A DNA stretch of 7,307 nucleotides from an uncultured Candidatus Melainabacteria bacterium (GTDB lineage Bacteria > Cyanobacteriota > Vampirovibrionia > Gastranaerophilales > Gastranaerophilaceae), in assembly GCA_934693215.1 (NCBI GenBank), contig CAKUVB010000086.1, positions 1 to 7,307 of the forward strand, written 5' to 3'. A program made the position numbers and the translations under genes. A model generated the notes under the pieces. The model made no database searches. It was not told where the DNA came from and saw only the letters and a list, made by a program, of their open reading frames with translations. Positions 1 through 5,389 of this stretch are shown piece after piece. How positions within the stretch are numbered: position 1 is the stretch's first letter; each line of letters begins with the position of its first letter.

Positions 1-1362
1 GCTTTACTCGGTTCACCGGTATTCGCAGATGAAGAAACTGACGATTGCCTTGATATTGCAAAGAATTTTTATGCTGCGGGAGATTTTGAACAAGCAAAAT
101 ATTATTTAAAACTAATATTAAAAAAACACCCATCTCATTATGGTGCAAACTGCTTATTTATAAAAATGATACCGCCTGATGGTTTTTTGAATACTACAAC
201 TCTTGATAGCAAAATTATAATAAGACCTTCAAACACTAAATCCGGCATAAAATCATCTGACCAATACAACGAACAAGGTCAAGAATATTATAAAAAAGCA
301 GATTACGAAAAAGCAAAAGAAGCTTTTTTATGTGCAATAAAATGTAATCCTAAAAACAGATTTGCATACAACAATCTTGGTTTGACATATATAAAACTTG
401 ATAACAAATCAAAAGCTGAGTCTATGTTCAAAAAAGCAAACCAAATTCACCAAACTTTTACCGCACCTTTTGATAACTATGCACAAGTTTTAATCAATGA
501 TAATGATTACGTAAAAGCTCGCAAATACTTGAATCTTGCCATTGAAAAGAACAAAAAAGACTACTGTGCGTATTATTTATTAGGAGTATTAAATAAAAAA
601 GAAGGCAAATATCAAGATGCACTCAATGTTTTGAATACAGCATCTCAAATTGCTCCTGAATTTGCATTAACTTATATTCAGCAAGCAGATATTTATTACC
701 AAACAAAAGACTATGCTTGGTCAAATTCTTCAATAGACAGATACATTGAGCTTTCACCAAAAGATGATTATTCATATTTTATGAAATACCGAAACTATTT
801 AGAGCTTAAAGATTATAATATGGCTCAAACATATATAATCAAAGCGATTATGATGAATAATTGTATTGACTACAGAATTGCATTAGCTTCTGTAGAAACT
901 CTATTAAAAAATCCAAAAGGTGCTATTGACGCATTAAAAACGATTCCAAACCCTTCAGGAGAGGTTTTGAATGAAATTGGACAAAATTATTTAGCTCTAA
1001 AAGATAACGAAAAAGCTTTAAAAGCTTTTCAAGATGCTTCAATAAAACCTTATGCCCGCCCTATCTATTTTTATAATATTGCTTTGGTTTATAAAAATAT
1101 GGGTGATATGGAGAATTACAATAAATTAATAAAAGCATTAGACTCAATGAATCCGATAACCACACAAGATTTTGTTGATTTGAGTGGAATATATCTTGAT
1201 TATGCAGGCAAAAATAAAGCTATTGCAATATTAGATAAAGGTCTAAAACTATCGCCTAAAAACAAACAATTGTTAGAGGCTAAAATAAGAATATACAATG
1301 TAACATCAGATACTCTAAACGAAAACAAAATTCGTCAAGAAATAAATAAGGTATGCAAATAA
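1..1362 (+). CDS. Secreted TPR-repeat protein, 5' end outside the window
   Basis: The reading frame is open from base 1, so the ATG at 166 is internal and 453 residues are visible. The first visible residues (ALLGSPVFA, then DEETDD) look like the end of a Sec signal peptide with a VFA cleavage site, so only a short n/h-region is probably missing. A TPR-like helix pair sits at visible residues 14-47. After a non-repeat stretch (about 48-84), roughly ten tandem 34-residue TPR units run from about 86 to the end. They show typical A/G-Y and N-P spacing (for example YNNLGLTYIKL, ALKAFQDA, KAIAILDKGLKLSPKN). TPR arrays bind other proteins, so this is likely a periplasmic or envelope scaffold; its partner is unknown. 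It is the first visible gene of an operon, and its stop overlaps the next start. Nothing catalytic is seen. The TPR call is firm; the export call rests on the visible peptide tail. Confidence 0.9.
   Translation, partial: ALLGSPVFADEETDDCLDIAKNFYAAGDFEQAKYYLKLILKKHPSHYGANCLFIKMIPPDGFLNTTTLDSKIIIRPSNTKSGIKSSDQYNEQGQEYYKKADYEKAKEAFLCAIKCNPKNRFAYNNLGLTYIKLDNKSKAESMFKKANQIHQTFTAPFDNYAQVLINDNDYVKARKYLNLAIEKNKKDYCAYYLLGVLNKKEGKYQDALNVLNTASQIAPEFALTYIQQADIYYQTKDYAWSNSSIDRYIELSPKDDYSYFMKYRNYLELKDYNMAQTYIIKAIMMNNCIDYRIALASVETLLKNPKGAIDALKTIPNPSGEVLNEIGQNYLALKDNEKALKAFQDASIKPYARPIYFYNIALVYKNMGDMENYNKLIKALDSMNPITTQDFVDLSGIYLDYAGKNKAIAILDKGLKLSPKNKQLLEAKIRIYNVTSDTLNENKIRQEINKVCK
1347..1351 (+). promoter_or_regulatory. 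Ribosome binding site deciding the phosphoesterase start
   Basis: TAAGG lies at the 3' end of the TPR gene. It is only 1 base from the ATG at 1353, which is too close for initiation, but 10 bases from the ATG at 1362. The later ATG also overlaps the upstream stop as TAATG, a common arrangement for translational coupling. I therefore choose 1362 over 1353. Confidence 0.6.
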
Positions 1363-2339
1363 TGACAAGACACCGTAAAACTCGCAAGAAACAAGAAACA
1401 TTATTTCAAAAAATCACAAACTGGACATTTACACTTTTATTAGCTTGTTGTTTAGGTGTTCAAGTATGTAATGCGAGTAATTCAAATCTAAAATTTGCAC
1501 AAGTAAGCGATGCCCACTATTCGTCATTCGAAAATGATACGACTTATAAAGTATTGAGTGCATCTCCTAAAATTTTAGACGATGTTATTTTACAAATAAA
1601 CGAAACACCTAATGTAAACTTTGTAATGTTTACAGGAGATTTAGTAAACAAGCCTAAAAAAAGTCAGCTTTTAGAATTTATAAACAAGGCTAATTCTTTA
1701 AATACACCTTGGTATGGTCTACTTGGAAACCATGATGTTCAAGAGTTTAAAATGTCAAAAAACGAGTTTTTTGATATCTTGTGTGGACACAATCCAAACT
1801 TTTCACACAAAGGACCTTATTATTCTTTTTCACCTAAAAAAGGCTTCAAGGTCATTTGTTTAGATACAATCATCTTGGATAGAGTAACAACTCAAGGAGA
1901 AATTTATCCGGAAGAATTACAATGGCTTGATAACGAGTTAAAAAATGCAAAAAACGATATAGTAATAATATGTTCTCACGTTCCTATCGTTGAACCATAT
2001 AATAGCGAAAGTCACAGACTAACTAACAGATTTGAGGTTATGGAATTGTTACACAAACATAAAAATCCAATAATCGTATGTTCTGGACATTATCATGGGT
2101 CAAAAATTATACAAGAAGATAACGTTTTATATATAGATACACCGTCACTTGTAACATATCCTTGTGCATTTAGAATAATTAACATTAATAACCAAAAGAA
2201 AAAAGTTATTGTTGATGTTTATACTAAACAAACTCGATTGAAAGACACACTAAACACTGCAAAGGTTAAGGTTATGGGTGCATCATTCCTTGCGGGAAAT
2301 CCGGAAGACCAAAATAATACGTTTGAAATAAAGAAATAA
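1362..2339 (+). CDS. Exported calcineurin-like metallophosphoesterase (CpdA/Icc-like)
   Basis: A 325-residue protein when started at 1362; an in-frame ATG at 1353 would add three residues. It has a very basic n-region (RHRKTRKK), a hydrophobic stretch at 21-36 and a plausible signal peptidase site near NA38, so it is exported or N-terminally anchored. All five metal-binding blocks of the calcineurin-like phosphoesterase fold are present: SDAHY (D50, H52), TGD (D93), GNHD (N123, H124), SHVP (H206) and GHYH (H243, H245). The enzyme should be an active dinuclear-metal hydrolase of phosphomono- or phosphodiesters. The spacing resembles the class III cyclic-nucleotide phosphodiesterases (CpdA/Icc). 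Those act in the cytosol, so an exported one more likely cleaves extracytoplasmic phosphoesters; the substrate is inferred, not shown. It is coupled to the TPR gene upstream and followed after 12 bases by the DJ-1 gene. Catalytic family is certain; substrate unknown. Confidence 0.93.
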   Translation: MTRHRKTRKKQETLFQKITNWTFTLLLACCLGVQVCNASNSNLKFAQVSDAHYSSFENDTTYKVLSASPKILDDVILQINETPNVNFVMFTGDLVNKPKKSQLLEFINKANSLNTPWYGLLGNHDVQEFKMSKNEFFDILCGHNPNFSHKGPYYSFSPKKGFKVICLDTIILDRVTTQGEIYPEELQWLDNELKNAKNDIVIICSHVPIVEPYNSESHRLTNRFEVMELLHKHKNPIIVCSGHYHGSKIIQEDNVLYIDTPSLVTYPCAFRIININNQKKKVIVDVYTKQTRLKDTLNTAKVKVMGASFLAGNPEDQNNTFEIKK

Positions 2340-2342
2340 GGA
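2338..2342 (+). promoter_or_regulatory. Ribosome binding site of the DJ-1/PfpI gene
   Basis: AAGGA overlaps the phosphoesterase stop codon and sits 9 bases before the ATG at 2352. This supports that start and co-transcription with the gene upstream. Confidence 0.75.
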
Positions 2343-2351
2343 TTTTATAAA

Positions 2352-2918
2352 ATGGCAAAAATATTGATATTAGCAGGAGATTTTGTAGAAGATTATGAAC
2401 TAATGGTTCCATATCAAGCATTATTAATGTTAGGACATAATGTTGATGTTGTATGTCCTAAAAAACAAGCTGGAGATATTATTAAAACGGCTATTCACGA
2501 TTTTGAAGGCGACCAAACTTATTCAGAAAAAAGAGGTCATAATTTTGTTTTAAACAAAAATTTCTCTGACTTTGCAGCATCAGATTATGATGCTTTAGTT
2601 ATCCCCGGGGGTCGAGCTCCTGAGTACATCAGATTAGATGACAAAGTTATACATACTGTTAAATATTTTGTAGAACATAATCTGCCAATCGCATCTATTT
2701 GTCATGGGCCTCAAGTTTTGCTAACAGCTAATGCAATAAAAGGACGTAAATGTACTGCATACATCTCTTTAAAACCTGATATCATTTCTGCAGGTGGAGA
2801 ATGGGTAGAACCAAATGAAACAGCGACAAACGCAGTGACAGACGGAAACCTTGTTACAGCTCCGGCATGGCCAGCTCACCCTGAATGGTTAAAACAATTT
2901 ATTCAATTACTTAAATAA
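2352..2918 (+). CDS. DJ-1/PfpI-family protein (putative glyoxalase III/deglycase-like)
   Basis: A single-domain, 188-residue protein covering the whole DJ-1/PfpI fold. The active site is complete. The nucleophilic elbow is ASICHGPQ, with C117 followed by H118. Glu13 in the FVEDYE segment matches the acidic residue that polarises the cysteine in PfpI. Glu91 in GGRAPEY matches the residue that a neighbouring subunit contributes in the PfpI oligomer. Family members have been described as intracellular proteases, chaperones, glyoxalase III enzymes and protein or nucleotide deglycases; which applies here cannot be read from sequence. Several segments (SEKRGHNF, GRKCTAY, GGEWVEPNE) recall the plant DJ-1D type more than the shorter PfpI core; that comparison is from memory. 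There is no signal peptide, so it is cytosolic, unlike its two operon partners. It is the last gene of the operon, and its final 12 bases overlap the convergent acetyltransferase gene. Confidence 0.93.
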   Translation: MAKILILAGDFVEDYELMVPYQALLMLGHNVDVVCPKKQAGDIIKTAIHDFEGDQTYSEKRGHNFVLNKNFSDFAASDYDALVIPGGRAPEYIRLDDKVIHTVKYFVEHNLPIASICHGPQVLLTANAIKGRKCTAYISLKPDIISAGGEWVEPNETATNAVTDGNLVTAPAWPAHPEWLKQFIQLLK

Positions 2919-3473
2919 TTTTTTTATCCTTTGCCAAATAGAAGTTTTATTTTGTTTTGCGTTTGATTTATTAGATGAATTTTTAACTACCTCATCTGAT
3001 AAATACATTGGCACATCTATAATATCTTGATATAATAAACTTTTTTTGTTTTTGATTGCATCGTCTATAACATTTAACACTCCAGAATATCTTGAAGTAA
3101 ACCCTAACTTTCGATAAAACACATGTGGCGGGGACTTTGGATCAAAACAACTACTAGCAATTAAGTGAATTCTACCTTCTCCACCATTTTTGAGGCTTTC
3201 TTTTTTTGCTAATTTTATAAAACTTGAGCCATGTCCCTCTCTTTTTGATTCAACTTCCAACATTCTTATGAAAAATGATTTATAGCTCTCCAAACTAGGA
3301 TAAAACGATGAGCCAAATATCTCTTGAACGACATTCCCTATCATACGTCCAACGTATTTGCCAGTTCTTGTATCTGCCATTTTATAGACATACGTATCGT
3401 CCATTGGCATTTTATAAATTAGTCTTTGCGGTATTTGTTTTGGAGGTTTGTATGTTAATAAACGAGGTATCAT
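2907..3473 (-). CDS. GNAT-family N-acetyltransferase with basic C-terminal tail
   Basis: A 188-residue protein with the core of a Gcn5-related acetyltransferase. The beta4-alpha3 acetyl-CoA loop is KREGHGSS (K77, G80, G82), close to the Q/RxxGxG/A motif. It is followed by the strand RIHLIAS (101-107) and the motif-B segment HVFYRKLGF (117-125), in which Y120 is the usual general acid. The substrate is not predictable; small molecules and protein N-termini or lysines are both possible. Residues after about 165 form a Lys/Asn/Ser-rich linker ending in an amphipathic basic helix (SIWQRIKKLFK), outside the normal fold. The start is uncertain: no Shine-Dalgarno precedes the ATG at 3473, and Met22 or Met24 could also serve. 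It lies 44 bases downstream of the XRE gene with no terminator seen between, so the two are probably co-transcribed. The 3' end overlaps the convergent DJ-1 gene. Confidence 0.85.
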   Translation of the reverse strand: MIPRLLTYKPPKQIPQRLIYKMPMDDTYVYKMADTRTGKYVGRMIGNVVQEIFGSSFYPSLESYKSFFIRMLEVESKREGHGSSFIKLAKKESLKNGGEGRIHLIASSCFDPKSPPHVFYRKLGFTSRYSGVLNVIDDAIKNKKSLLYQDIIDVPMYLSDEVVKNSSNKSNAKQNKTSIWQRIKKLFK

Positions 3474-3517
3474 ATACTGTATAAAACTCGTAAATATATT
3501 TTTTGCTCTTTAAATTA

Positions 3518-3742
3518 TTAAAACGTGAAATCAAAAAGGGTTTTAAGCTCTACATCAAGAGCATCAGCAATCGCAACCATTGTTTTTATTGTCACATTAG
3601 CCTCTCCACGTTCTATCTGACCGATATAATTAAAATTCATATCAACCATCTCTGCCAGCTTTATTTGTGAAAGTTTTTTACTCTTTCTTATATAAGCCAG
3701 TTTTGCACCAAATTTTTTCTCAGTATCAATATTGGAACCCAT
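3518..3742 (-). CDS. Small XRE-family helix-turn-helix regulator
   Basis: A 74-residue protein that is almost entirely one HTH_3 (Cro/C1-type) domain. It holds the five-helix pattern FGAKLAYIRKSKKLSQ, KLAEMVDMNFNYIGQIERG, TIKTMVAIADALDV and LKTLFDF. The recognition helix lies around NFNYIGQIERGE, and the ERG turn after it is diagnostic. With no effector domain, it should act as a simple dimeric DNA-binding repressor or activator, like restriction-control and phage Cro-type proteins. An in-frame stop at 3776-3778 allows at most 12 extra codons, and none of those is a usual start codon, so ATG at 3742 is taken as the start. It is divergent from the histidine kinase gene and upstream of the GNAT gene, so the shared intergenic region is its likely target, including its own promoter. 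No toxin gene or methyltransferase lies beside it, so a toxin-antitoxin or restriction-control role is unsupported. Confidence 0.94.
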   Translation of the reverse strand: MGSNIDTEKKFGAKLAYIRKSKKLSQIKLAEMVDMNFNYIGQIERGEANVTIKTMVAIADALDVELKTLFDFTF

Positions 3743-3749
3743 TACAAGT

Positions 3750-3778
3750 ATTATATGTTTGGTTTGAACTAATTTCTA
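3750..3778 (-). promoter_or_regulatory. Promoter of the XRE gene, predicted leaderless
   Basis: On the minus strand a perfect TATAAT -10 box (3755-3750) lies 17 bases from TAGAAA (3778-3773), which matches the -35 consensus at four of six bases. Only seven bases separate the -10 box from the ATG at 3742, so transcription should begin at or one base before the start codon. No Shine-Dalgarno would then be on the mRNA, and none is seen close to this ATG. Confidence 0.55.
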
Positions 3779-3871
3779 CCTCCTGACGACTAATAATTGT
3801 TTGTTAATAACTATTATTTCTGTTTTCTTATATTTTTTATTGGATTTTAAATAGTCAACTGGATAATCTTT

Positions 3872-3900
3872 TTAGGATATATTAATTTATTGTGTATAAT
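3872..3900 (+). promoter_or_regulatory. Promoter of the histidine kinase gene
   Basis: A perfect TATAAT (3895-3900) is preceded at 17 bases by TTAGGA (3872-3877), a weak -35 box (three of six). The predicted start near 3907 leaves a leader of about 28 bases without a recognisable Shine-Dalgarno sequence. The weak -35 box suggests that activation or another sigma factor may matter. Confidence 0.5.
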
Positions 3901-3901
3901 A

Positions 3902-3916
3902 TAAGTATACAACTTA
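3902..3916 (+). promoter_or_regulatory. Candidate operator dyad at the kinase transcription start
   Basis: TAAGT-ATACA-ACTTA is a perfect 5-bp inverted repeat with a 5-bp spacer, centred just downstream of the -10 box. An operator here would block transcription, and the divergent XRE protein is a natural candidate to bind it. In DNA this AT-rich, 5-bp dyads also arise by chance. Confidence 0.3.
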
Positions 3917-3934
3917 CAAAATGAAATATTTTTT

Positions 3935-5221
3935 ATGTTTTTAGATTTCAAAAAATCAGTTATATTAGTAATTTCATCAATACTTTTGTACTACACTCTT
4001 ATTTCACCTAATATATTACCAAGAGTTACAGTATGTTCGTTAGATGCGTTTTGTATCACTATTTTTGAAATTCTTACAATTTTAACTATCCGTTATTTAA
4101 GTATGTTAGAAGCAAAAGCCCTTAAAAACGAAATATTAGTTCAGCATACTTTGATGAACGAAATTATCAATAATACATCACTTGCAATGTATATCAAAAA
4201 GCCTGATGGTACTATTTTGCTTGCGAATAACAAACTTAGTGAACTATTAAAAATAAAACCAGAAGATATGATTGGACGTTGCGTGAACGACTTGTATGTT
4301 GATTCAAATTTGTATGATGAAGAAGACAAAAAAATTATTGATACAAAACAAGCAATAAAATCTGATAAATTTCTTCGTCCTAAAAACAATAATGAAGGTC
4401 ATTGGTATAAAGTTACCAAAACACCTGTTCTTAACAGATATAATCAAGTTGTAAGTATTGTTGTTATTTTTGAAAACATAGATGCTGATAAAAACTTAGA
4501 AGAACGCAAGAAAACATTTGTTGCCACAATGACTCACGATTTAAAAACTCCAACATTAGCCCAAATAAACGCATTAGATTTATTATTAAAAAATTGTTTT
4601 GGAGAAGTAAGTAATATTCAAAGAGATATATTGAACCAAATAAAAAGTTCATGCAAATATATGTCTAATCTTATTTTTACTATTCTTGATACATATATGT
4701 ACGATAACGGAAGTATAAAACTCAAGTATGAAAGTTTTAATATCGAAGAATTGATAAACGAAACTATTAACGAAATTTCTAACCTACTTATAGAAAAGCA
4801 ACAAACTATAAAAATACATTCTTCTGCAAGTTCAAACATTGTTATTGCAGACAAATTCCAAATCAAACGTGTTATTCTTAACCTTATCTCTAACGCAAAT
4901 AATCACAGTTTCCCAAACTCTGAAATAGAAGTTTATTTAAGCGATACCGATGATTCTAATAGTATTAATATAGATATTACAAATAAAAGTCATTACATTT
5001 CAGACGATGCGTTATCAGATATTTTTGCTAAATACAAACAAACCCAAAATGCTAAGTTCCGTAAAACAAGCACAGGTTTAGGACTATATCTTTCTAAACA
5101 AATAATTGATTCCCACAATGGAGAAATCCACGCAACAAGCAGTAAAAGAAAAGGTACTTCTACTTTTGGTTTCTCCATTCCGAAATCTCCTATAGAAACA
5201 ACCAACTCTACTGAAAAATAA
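3935..5221 (+). CDS. Membrane PAS-domain sensor histidine kinase (orphan in this window)
   Basis: A 428-residue protein. Two membrane helices at about 8-28 and 38-57 are joined by only about ten residues, so there is almost no extracellular sensor. A PAS domain (about 70-185, including the IKKPDGTILLANN segment) follows, then the HisKA dimerisation domain with phospho-acceptor H201 in THDLKTP. The DxxT after the histidine (D202, T205) is the pattern linked to phosphatase activity. The HATPase_c domain has a good N-box (LNLISNANNHS, N316/N320) and G2 box (STGLGLYLS, 379-387). Its G1 box is degenerate: TNKSHYIS stands where DxGxG is expected. It should autophosphorylate in response to an intramembrane or cytosolic cue and pass phosphate to a response regulator; none is encoded in the window. 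An in-frame stop lies just upstream and no other usual start intervenes, so ATG 3935 is taken although no Shine-Dalgarno precedes it. Confidence 0.93.
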   Translation: MFLDFKKSVILVISSILLYYTLISPNILPRVTVCSLDAFCITIFEILTILTIRYLSMLEAKALKNEILVQHTLMNEIINNTSLAMYIKKPDGTILLANNKLSELLKIKPEDMIGRCVNDLYVDSNLYDEEDKKIIDTKQAIKSDKFLRPKNNNEGHWYKVTKTPVLNRYNQVVSIVVIFENIDADKNLEERKKTFVATMTHDLKTPTLAQINALDLLLKNCFGEVSNIQRDILNQIKSSCKYMSNLIFTILDTYMYDNGSIKLKYESFNIEELINETINEISNLLIEKQQTIKIHSSASSNIVIADKFQIKRVILNLISNANNHSFPNSEIEVYLSDTDDSNSINIDITNKSHYISDDALSDIFAKYKQTQNAKFRKTSTGLGLYLSKQIIDSHNGEIHATSSKRKGTSTFGFSIPKSPIETTNSTEK

Positions 5222-5245
5222 ATACAATCTAAAATTAGTAATTAT

Positions 5246-5275
5246 TTAACTTTTTTATTCAATTAATACTATATT
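5246..5275 (+). promoter_or_regulatory. Possible distal promoter upstream of the 619-residue protein
   Basis: TTAACT (5246-5251) and TATATT (5270-5275), 18 bases apart, match the -35 and -10 consensus at four and five of six bases. A start near 5282 would place the dyad at 5289-5309 in the early transcribed region and give a leader of about 108 bases. In such AT-rich sequence this is a weak call. Confidence 0.25.
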
Positions 5276-5288
5276 GATTAAGCACTAC

Positions 5289-5309
5289 TTTGTAAAAACA
5301 TGTTACAAA
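5289..5309 (+). promoter_or_regulatory. Perfect 7-bp inverted repeat, operator-like
   Basis: TTTGTAA and TTACAAA form a perfect 7-bp dyad with a 7-base spacer, which itself overlaps the palindrome AACATGTT. The half-site and spacing (21 bp, two helical turns) are typical of a site for a dimeric regulator. No T-tract follows it on either strand, so it is not a terminator. It lies 81 bases before the start of the 619-residue protein gene, whose expression it may control. Confidence 0.4.
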
Positions 5310-5340
5310 AAATAAAAACACTGAAATCTCAAGCTATAAC

Positions 5341-5370
5341 ATGACTTTATTGATATAAGAAGTGTAATAC
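5341..5370 (+). promoter_or_regulatory. Possible proximal promoter of the 619-residue protein gene
   Basis: ATGACT (5341-5346) and TAATAC (5365-5370) are 18 bases apart and resemble -35 and -10 boxes at four of six bases each. A start near 5377 would leave a leader of only about 13 bases and would exclude the GGAG at 5373-5376. It is therefore an alternative to, not an addition to, initiation that uses that GGAG. Confidence 0.25.
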
Positions 5371-5389
5371 ATGGAGCAAAAGTTGAGAG

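Larger units (their letters stand above)
3743..3934. other. Divergent intergenic region between XRE regulator and histidine kinase
   Basis: These 192 bases separate the start codons of two divergent genes and are very AT-rich. They hold a promoter facing each way, near the two ends. Near-identical 9-mers occur at both ends, TACAAGTAT at 3743-3751 and TATAAGTAT at 3900-3908, each beside a predicted transcription start. A short near-palindrome (GTTA-A-TAAC) lies in the middle, at about 3804-3812. No small ORF or RNA gene was recognised. Confidence 0.7.

Noticed and set aside
166..168. ATG at 166 as start of the TPR gene
   Set aside because: The frame is open to base 1 and reads through a signal-peptide tail and a TPR-like unit, so the true start is outside the window.
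1353..1355. ATG at 1353 as start of the phosphoesterase
   Set aside because: The TAAGG is only one base upstream, too close; ATG 1362 has workable spacing and the TAATG overlap.
2601..2620. GC-rich patch with CCCCGGGGG and GAGCTC, resembling a cloning polylinker
   Set aside because: It encodes the conserved PGGRAPE segment of the DJ-1 fold in frame, so it is native coding sequence; the resemblance to vector sites is chance.
2890..2925. T-tract after the DJ-1 stop as a terminator
   Set aside because: No stable hairpin precedes it; the best pairing is five A-T pairs around a ten-base loop.
3518..3742. XRE protein as antitoxin of a toxin-antitoxin pair with the GNAT protein
   Set aside because: GNAT toxins pair with RHH-type or, less often, other antitoxins, but here the GNAT is long, has an extra tail and is second in order with a 44-base gap; nothing in the sequence specifically shows toxicity.
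3771..3784. Small ORF starting at an ATT just after the AGGAGGT on the minus strand
   Set aside because: ATT is a rare start and the frame ends after 15 codons with no recognisable peptide.
3921..3944. Eight-codon ORF MKYFLCF overlapping the kinase start
   Set aside because: No ribosome binding site, no conserved feature, and in AT-rich DNA such short frames are common.
4141..5205. Several minus-strand open frames inside the kinase gene
   Set aside because: They are shadows of the kinase coding sequence, with hydrophobic low-complexity translations and no ribosome sites.
5261..5279. AU-only stem AATTAATA-CTA-TATTGATT after the kinase gene
   Set aside because: It includes a G-U pair, has no GC pair and no T-tract after it, so it is unlikely to work as a terminator.
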